Shown here: in pieces, positions 56,701 to 64,000 of the stretch
Layout: each line of letters starts with the position of its first letter
Position numbering within the stretch: the stretch's first letter is position 1
Assembly: GCA_029844215.1 (NCBI GenBank)
Contig: CM056729.1
Coordinates: 8,618,001-8,682,000 of the forward strand
Source: Przewalskia tangutica
Lineage: Eukaryota > Streptophyta > Magnoliopsida > Solanales > Solanaceae
DNA: 64,000 bases
Direction: 5' to 3'
Translations under genes and position numbers: made by a program
The notes under the pieces: generated by a model
What the model saw: only the letters and a program-made list of their open reading frames with translations
Told to the model about the DNA's origin: nothing
Database searches by the model: none

Positions 56701-58557
56701 GTCATTATCTCCCAATGTAAGCGTGAAGGTCTTCCTGTTGGATCTTCTCTCGAAATCCAACAAACTCCGTATCCTCAAACCGACTTTCTTTTATTTACGA
56801 AGCTAAGGCGCATGCGAGGTATCATGTACCACCACCCTACCTTCACCGATCTCGATTAAGCTAACCCGAGGTTTCCCAATCTTTGTACTTCACGAACAAC
56901 ACCCCTCTTTTGTATTGCCAAACGGGCGAGCGCCCATTGATCTCTCATCGAGTGCATCACCACCATGTTGGCTTTCCTGAGATGGTAAAGAATACTAAGG
57001 TCATAATCCTTAAGCAACTCTAACCATCTTCTTTGTCTGAGATTCGGATCCTTACGTGGTTATGTCTCGCAAACTCTTATGATCTGTAAATATGTCCACA
57101 TGCACACCATACAAATAATGTCTCCATATTCGTAAGGCAAACACCACCGCACTAATTCCAAGTCATGAGTTGGATAATTCTTCTCACGTATCTTCAATCG
57201 CCTAGATCATACGCAATAACCTTTCCAAATCGCATCAAGACACATCCTAACCCAACTCGAGGCATCGCAATAGGCGTGAACCCTTCTTGTCCCGATGGTA
57301 AGGTTAGGGGATCGCGATGATCAACAATTCCTTCATTTGAAAACTTGCTTCACATGCTTCGACCATCGGTACTTAACCGCTTTTTAGTCAATCGGGTCAA
57401 AGGAGCGAAGACTAGAAAAACCTTTACGAATCTTCTATAATACCTACCAAACCAAGAAACTTCTAACCTCTGCTGAGTGGTTTGGCGCTTCTTTCTTGCT
57501 TCTATCTTACGAGGGTCTACCATAATTCCATCCCTTGACACAACACGCCCAAAAAGGCTACCTTTTCCAACCAAAATTCACACTTTGAAAATTTAGCATA
57601 TAATTTCTCCTGTTTCAAGACTTGAAGCACTACACTCAGATGTTCTTCATGTTCTTCAACACTCTTACTGTAAATTAGGATATCATCTATGAACACAATC
57701 ACGAACAAATCTAGGAATGGTTTGAAGATTACATTCATTAAATCCATAAAAGGCTCTTTGGCATTGGTTAACCCAAAGACATGACCTAGAACTCATAATG
57801 GCGTGTCGGGTTCTAAAGGCTTTTGGATATATCATCCGGATTTATTTTCACGGTGATATTCGAACGGAGATCAATCTTGGAAAAATAGCTAGCTCGCAAG
57901 TTGGTCAAAAGATCATCGATTCTTGGTAATGGGTACGGTTCTTGATCGTGACCTTATTGAGTGCCGATAATCGATGCACATTCGAGCGATCCGCCTTTCT
58001 TCTTCACAAACAGATCGTGCACTTTGAGGGAAACACTAGCCTTATAAAGCCTTTATCCGTAAGATCCTTCAATTGTTCTTTTAACTCCCTCAATTCAAAT
58101 GGGGCCATTCGATATGGAGGAATAGAAATAGGTCTTGTACGGAATTAACTCTATGGCAAACTCCACTTCTCTATCAGGAGAGGCATGGAAGATCTTCAGA
58201 AAAACCTCCGAAAATTTGAACAATAGGAACATCATTTACTGTGGGATTCTTTTTGGGTATCCATGTATTAGCGGATATCATACTCCACTGTGACTTCTCA
58301 ATAACTTTTGAGCCCCGGTAGGAAATAAACCGACTGAGGATATTCCAACCCTACCCTTATAACAACTTACGGTTCTCCGGAAAAGTTAATCTCACTATCT
58401 TTCGTCGACAATCTAACATGGCATAACATGCCGACAACCAATCCATACCCAAAATGACGTGAAGTCTACCATATCAAGTAGTACTAGGTTCACCATTGTT
58501 CCCTGCCATTCACTTCTAATGGAAAATTATTTACCACCCGAGGCCCAAATTGAGGCC
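56700..58557 (-). pseudogene. chromovirus reverse transcriptase and RNase H
   Basis: RT blocks in order on the minus strand: a PYRMAPFEL-like start near 58110, YPLPRIDDLLTNLRASYFSK near 57930, and MDLMNVIFKPFLDLFVIVF, then IDDILIYSKS (57747-57670), where FIDD is the catalytic pair. YYRRFVKVFLVFAPLTRL (57460-57400) is the thumb. RNase H: WRHYLYGVHV, then TDHKSL near 57125-57070, and QRRWLELLKDYDLSILYH near 57035-56980. Frames shift every 100-200 bases. Several indels fall where relatives have CAG or CTG. Confidence 0.85.
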
Positions 58558-59804
58558 CTATCGTGTCATAACCTCAACAGGTTCACTTAAATAAGAAGGT
58601 TCTACATGTAAATTCTTAGCAAAGCCCATTGACACATATGAAAATGTAGAGCCGGGATCGTATAATACAAATGCAGGAATACTCGAGACTAGCAAAATAC
58701 CTGTGACCACCGCATTAGATGCTTCTGCCTCATTCCTCTGGGGCAAAGCGTGGCCGGTTAGAATTGTTGGGTTGTTGACCTCCCGACTCGCGGGGTTGGT
58801 TTCCCGATTTCCACATGGCGGTGTGGTTGCTTCTGACCTCCCCTGAATAGATTGAGTTTGAGTCTTCTTCTTGCAATCCCTGGCATAGTGGCCTGACTCT
58901 CCACAGTTATAACATGTCTTCGTTAAGAGACGACATTCTCCAGTGTGTCTTCTTTGACAAATCTTACAAATCGATTTGTCACCTCCTGTGTTAGGGTTGG
59001 TGGTCTTGTCCTTGCTACCTTGGTAATTAGACCAACTGTGCCCCTTAGGCTTGAAATAAGACTGGCCCACAGATTGGTTCGGTCCTGAAGATCCCTTACT
59101 AAACTCCTGCTTCTGATTTTGACTCTGGTTAAATGATCCTGACGTCCGAAATCTCTTCTGCGAATATTCTCTTTTTGCTTTAGCAAAACCTTCTACCCTC
59201 AAAGCCATATCGACAATCTGAAGATAAGTTCGATCGTTGGCTAACGCCACCACCTTCTCTGCTATGTTCGGGTTTAAACCCTCTACAAATCGCTTGACTC
59301 TATCCATTTCTGTAGGGACGACATGTGTGTTGTATGCCGATAACCTCACGAACTGTGTGTCATATTCCTGTACACTGCGGTCACCTTGCTTCAATTGTTC
59401 AAACTCGTGCCGAGCGCATCCTTGCGGCGTATTAGGCATAAATTTCTCAATGAATGCCGCTCAACCCTCCCAGTCATTGGTGGTGACATCGGGGGCGATT
59501 TTTCCTAAAATTTCTCCACCACCTGCGTCATCCACTAGTCGATGCGCGCCCAAGTTGGCGCCTGCGTCTCCACGCGTCAACGTGAACATTAAGTCTTCAA
59601 CTTCGAGGAATACCATCGGGTCGGCCTTGGGGTCCTTCCCCGAGTCTGATGGTTCTCTTCTCCTCATAAAATTTGCCCATAGCCTATCAGTGCTGGCTTG
59701 AGCCGACCGGCTCACCGGTCAGGTAGTGCGATCGCGGTCCTGGTCTGCAGTTACGGTTCGGGCTATGGCGAGACACTAGGTGCGAGCGAAACCATGTGTG
59801 GAAC
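58558..59804 (-). pseudogene. chromovirus gag (capsid, zinc knuckle) and protease start
   Basis: Two frames joined by one in-frame TGA near 59461. The first (59715-59461) contains DRLWANFMRRREPSDSGKDP, then DPMVFLEVEDLMFTLT. The second (59439-58558, 293 codons) contains CARHEFEQLKQGDRSVQEYD, FVRLSAYNTHVVPTEMDRVK and FVEGLNPNIAEKVVAL (Retrotrans_gag core), a CCHC-type knuckle CYNCGESGHYARDC near residue 180, and the protease start FVLYDPGSTFSYVSMGFA, where DPGST holds the catalytic Asp. Upstream of 59715 the sequence (SPNRNCRPGPRS-like) is readable to 59804, where the foreign LTR begins. Confidence 0.9.
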
Positions 59805-62800
59805 TGTTATACCCCGTAGTTTCAAGGTATGTATGCGAGGACGTACGTACGAGAATACGACATTGGAATGGAAGAAAGAGGTGATTTTTCCACGGAAAAG
59901 TTTCCGGTTTTTGTGAAGGAAAAAAGATTCGTTAATGGGAATTGGATTCCCAGATTTGGTATTCGGACTTCTTGGAATTTTAGAGAATTATGGAATTTTA
60001 TTTTCGGAAATGGTCACGTGGGGCCCACGGGAGAAAATTTATGGTTTTGTGGGGCCCACTTTGTTTTCGAGATTTTGGCCATTGTGGATATTTTCGGAAG
60101 ATGAAATATTTTGGACGAGTAGGAGGGCGACACGTGTCACCCCCCCCCCTAGTTGGCTTGGACGAATTCCACTTTGTACACAACACCCGTTTAGAGTCGT
60201 TTTTAAACGAAGCGTTTTACAACTCGCGTAGGATAAATTCCGGCTATGTCGTTTCTAATTTTTGCGGATTTTTCCGAGAGGCGCAACACGTTGGATCAAC
60301 GAGAGGCGACACTTGTCACCCTCTCATTGATGGATGTCACGCTAACAATAGGGCGATTGGGATGGCTTGTTTTGTCTTGGAGTTGGTAGGATATTTTGTG
60401 TGCAAGTTGGCCCAGGACACTTGCCTAAATCCTCACCCTACACTTGCCTTGCACTTGGCATAATCTTGGCCATTGGTTGGCCATGTCATCACCTATAAAT
60501 ACCCCTTGTTGAAGAGTTATTTCATCCTAAATTGAGCAATCTATCTAAGTCTCAAATCCCTCCTCTCCTCTTGTTGTTTCGTCCAAACACACCCTCCCCT
60601 TTTGAGAAGCCACTGGCAGAGCAACCCCATAAAGCTAGCCTAGGCAAACACAACCCCTCCTGGTAGAAAAGTTGCCTTAGTATCGTTATAATGCCCGAAT
60701 TACCCTAGCCCAAATCCCTTAGTCCTTAGTAGAAGTTGTGAAGAACTTCTAAGGTTTTATTAGACTCTGGAGCGCACAACTTAGGAGCTAAACCTTGCTC
60801 AGTGCGACTTTTATCTAGGATATTATTGGGCTTACCGAGGTAAATAACCTTATCCTCCTTTTGTAATTAGAATATATATCTTGTAGAAGTATAGGAATAA
60901 GTATTAAATACTTAGAAGGATATTGCAGAATAGAATTGAATGTTATCACGGTGAAGGGTTTAAAAGATGAATAATAGAACTGTACTTACATGGATTGTTT
61001 TCTGATGAACTTGAGTAGCTCACGGGTAGGAAGTCTGCCCAAATGACCATAGAATAACGAACCCTCTGCTTAGAACTTTGTGCGATCTGATGCGGGCGTT
61101 GATAGACGTGTTGATCGTTATAGGTCGATACTCTGCGCGACATATTCAACTTGGCGGGAGGTTTTCGAGAAGGTATGTGATTCTTCCTAAAGCATGATAT
61201 TTTACAATATATATAGTACGGTAGACATACGTGTGTTAATCGAATAATAACTACGACAATGTCTTTGACTTAAGCTGAATAATACTTACAGAATGCCTGG
61301 CTTAAGCTTTGAATAATACTTGCGGCGATGCTTAAGCCTGAATAATAAAGAATCAAAACATTTCAAAAGAATCTTGAATCATTTTTAATGTAAGAGTAAC
61401 ACTTGGTTTTAAAAGTCAAGAGTTATACTAGCTTTATGGGAGGTTAGGTATAACGGCAAGAGTGATAAAAAGAACGATTTATTGATTTAAGGAAATAAGA
61501 GACTTGACTTATTATACTAATATGAATTTTGTTAAAAAGTGAAACCTCATTAGTGAGTAATTAGTATTTTTGGTTTTCAAAAGGAATGATGTTTTACCAA
61601 TCGTAATAAATGTCGAACAAACCACAAAGTAGCTAATAAAGAGAATTATTTTGACTAATAAGGTATTATTAAAACTAGTAGAAACTTCCATCTGCATAGG
61701 AGCTAAGATGAGACAAAAGGATATTACATTTACTAGATCATGGCATTGTAATAAGATTGTTACGAATAATAATAACTACTCACACTTAGGGTATATGTTT
61801 CTCAAATTGTTTTAAAGGATTAAAACTATGAACTACAAACCCTTTCAAAATGAGAAACTTGAGTAATTGAAATTAGGCAAACTTGAACGTTAGGAAAAGA
61901 ATGTTGTTACTTGATTTTACAAGGAGAAGTGTTTTAATGAACTTCAAAAGATAATTACTCTATTTTTATACTATGGTATTGTGTGACTTTTGTAAAAGAA
62001 AGCGGATCTTTTAAAAGAGTAATACATGAAGTACTTTGGGGCTAACAACCCGAACTTGTTATCATAATATAGAAAGTACCTTGTGTGAATAACTTGATTG
62101 TATTGATTTGTGATAGTCTTGTAATATTTTCTTGTTGACTTGATAAGTAAACATGTTAGGATGCTACGTGAGTTAGTATCTTGTGATATTTGTGTAAAGG
62201 GGTTTTTCCTTGTTGTGCTTATGTTGTTTAGCAATAAGCGGTTATGTTGATATTATATCATTCATAACTCCGGGGGTTAAGCCCTCCGTCGGGGTAGACT
62301 CAGTGGTCGATGGACTATGATTCGAGAATACCTTATGCGGAGTCAGATGGCCTATCCGAATCTGCGGAGTTCCGTGTTAGTATCGGCTCTTGTGGTCATG
62401 CGGTTCTTGTAGCCATGCGGACGACGTGTCTAGACGCCGGGAGTAGCTACCCTCGATGCGGGTTATACCTCATGCGGGCCTATCTGCTTGGCCTATGCGG
62501 GTGCGGGAAGTTCGAGGACTAGATCGCCGCATTAGATCTGCGCGAGTGGCGGCTTTGATCATGTGACGGCCTGCATGCAGATCTCATAATCTGATTTATG
62601 ACCTTGTTGGTGCGTGGGTTTTAGTAGTCGGCTATGCCTTCGTACTTACCCGTCTGGTTATTGTGATGACTTTGAGGCGTAGAGTCCCCGACTTGGCATG
62701 GCTTATTTATTGTGGCAGTAGTGTTGGCTTATCATACATCTCCCGCCTTATATAGACTACTATGATTTCATTTACGTATTTTGATTTCACATACTTGGTA

Positions 62801-63190
62801 CTGTTATCTTGACCTCGCCCGAGTGCGTTCATGCCGCAGTAAAGGTACTCCTGTTGATCCGTTCTTAGGATCACCGCGTTAGGAAAGCTCCGTTTCTCGG
62901 AAGCTTAGCATTTTGGTATGGTCCTGTCGTTGTAGATATTTGTATTCAGGGTATGGCGGGGCCTGTCCGCCATTGTTGTTTTAAACTCTTAGAGGTGCAT
63001 AGACTGTTGTAAGGTCGGGAATCGTTTCGTTTTGGGTTATTTATATACATTATGCCGAAAGGCAACTTTTCCCGTAAGCGTGTCTTACTTATCTTTGTTT
63101 CATATCTTGGTTGTTTTATATTCCTGGTTTTTCTCGATGTATGACTACTTGGGTGCGGGTAAGGCACGATCCACGCCCCGGGCAGTCGTG
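59805..63190 (+). repeat. LTR of a TGTTATACCCC chromovirus family, inserted in gag
   Basis: Starts TGTTATACCCCGTAGTTTCA after GGAAC. The first 365 bases match the solo LTR at 31232 (minus), and 60190-60480 matches the fragment at 10905-11170. The last part (ATGACTACTTGGGTGCGGGT, then AAGGCACGATCCACGCC) matches the end of the solo LTR near 27760. The final bases are degenerate, so I place the 3' border near 63190 without a clear target duplication. Gag lies on both sides in the other orientation, so it is a solo LTR. Confidence 0.75.
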
Positions 63191-63396
63191 GCGAAGGCTA
63201 CTGTCATTAACTCTATGAGTCTATCTAGTTTTTGTCCCACTGTTTCTTGGGCCATTTGACTCTCGTTCTCTCCAACATTTTCTCCGACATTTTCTTCGCT
63301 CCCTTCAGACACCACTACGTCAACTGGAGGTACAGGAGCTTCGTGATGAACCTCCTCTTGAGCCCCCGGGATTTGTGAATTCACCATTTTCTGTGA
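63190..63396 (-). pseudogene. chromovirus gag, N-terminal part
   Basis: On the minus strand from a methionine near 63387 (MVNSQIPGAQEEVHHEAPVP): an acidic, Pro- and Glu-rich N-terminus with the repeat ENVGENVGEN, then MAQETVGQKLDRLIELMTVA. After that the frame runs into the LTR at about 63190. It is probably the same gag as 59804-58558, judging from position and orientation. Confidence 0.65.
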
Positions 63397-63408
63397 AGAC
63401 AAACACAC

Positions 63409-64000
63409 TCATATTTTAGAAGACGGAATGTCTATTCTAGCTCCTAAATTTTCTTATAGTTCATAAGCATGCAACACCACAATATGCCAACAAGAAAAAT
63501 AATTTAATAAAACATATCCTTTCTTTCTTGTATTCATAGCACTTCATTCATCATATTTTAAAATAACAATGTCATGACTACAATACATCACATCAGGTCA
63601 ACTCTGCCATTGTGCAACCCGCTATAGCCAGATTTGAGCAGACACCTACTATCACGCGTTAAAGGGCTTAACCGCATGATTCGTCTATTCTGCAGGTTGA
63701 CATTCAACTCCCTGTGAACCTTCCTTTTTGCTTCTCTTTCCATATAGTTCATTTTATACCTTACTCCTCTTACATGATTCAGAAATTGGTGCAATGAATT
63801 TTCTGTAATATCTTCTCTTAGCATCCTTGCCTTTCTGAATGCGGAATGAAACTTTTCTGGGACGGAATTGACAATTATCTGTAGTATGACTCCAATTGGA
63901 AAGTTGAAGAAGGTCGGGTCGTATGAACGCCTTTTCTTCTAGTCTAAGCAAATATGTACATAATGCGATTGTGTCATCAATGTACTCATCAAAATCACCT
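63409..64000 (-). other. upstream region of the chromovirus, one unassigned frame
   Basis: AT-rich to 63585. A minus frame open from the window edge to about 63750 (EEKAFIRPDLLQLSNWSHTT, then DNCQFRPRKVSFRIQKGKDA) and a second one at 63824-63588 have no family I recognise. They may be leader sequence of the element or the next flanking element. No primer site or LTR end was found here. Confidence 0.4.

Larger units (their letters stand above)
52371..64000 (-). mobile_element. Tekay/Del-type chromovirus, split by another LTR; 5' end beyond the window
   Basis: On the minus strand: gag N-terminus (63396-63190), foreign LTR (63190-59805), gag with zinc knuckle and protease (59804-58558), reverse transcriptase and RNase H (58557-56700), integrase with chromodomain (56700-55409), polypurine tract and 3' LTR (55185-52371). 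It inserted into copia RNase H; the 5-base flank on the visible side is TCTGT. pol is broken by many small indels. Its 5' LTR was not found before base 64000, so the left border of this element is open. Confidence 0.9.

Noticed and set aside
59829..60463. Plus-strand frames of 91-157 codons at the start of the LTR at 59805
   Set aside because: Inside LTR U3 sequence; the related LTR at 31232 does not keep the frames.

Overview
This is nuclear DNA from a flowering plant. I see no host gene in the whole 64 kb: every region I can recognise is a transposable element or a piece of one. Three structures resemble SINE families that I recall from Solanaceae (35143-35560, 36256-36341, 42550-42635). 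That makes a nightshade relative the best guess, but it rests on memory and not on a search.

Layout. (1) 1-10828: a decayed Ty1/copia element (+), split by a complete non-autonomous Athila-type element (574-8760). The Athila element has two LTRs, a tRNA-Asp-type primer site, gag-protease and a second ORF, but no reverse transcriptase. (2) 10829-13641: a mosaic of a chromovirus LTR fragment, a 5'-truncated second Athila copy and the 3' end of a chromovirus pol. (3) 13642-27493: the 3' LTR of that chromovirus, split by an 11.1-kb Ogre/Tat-like element (15140-26272). This element has perfect 5-bp target duplications and 3.8-kb LTRs, and tandem arrays where gag-pol should be. (4) 27494-32320: the 5' part of a copia element (-), whose gag is split by a 3.5-kb chromovirus solo LTR. 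(5) 32321-42928: AT-rich intergenic DNA holding SINEs, a hAT-type MITE with an 8-bp palindromic duplication, a small CACTA-type MITE, a copia 5' end (+) and an unrelated gypsy LTR (-). (6) 42929-47347: a 5'-truncated RTE-like LINE with a 17-bp target duplication, carrying a 2.6-kb solo LTR with its own perfect 5-bp duplication. (7) 47348-52027: intergenic DNA with LTR-like patches. (8) 52028-64000: a copia RNase H remnant (-) broken by a Tekay/Del-like chromovirus (-), whose gag is itself broken by another 3.4-kb LTR (+).

The coding regions are nearly all dead, through frameshifts, in-frame stops and lost catalytic residues. The longest intact frame is the Athila gag (401 codons). The structural parts (LTRs, primer sites, polypurine tracts, target duplications) are often perfect, so the order of insertion can be read. 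The least ordinary items are the Ogre-like element with modular tandem arrays, the Athila element with its extra ORF, a 2.6-kb inverted pair of chromovirus LTRs, and an uneven divergence between the two Ogre LTRs that looks more like a sequencing or assembly problem than natural decay.
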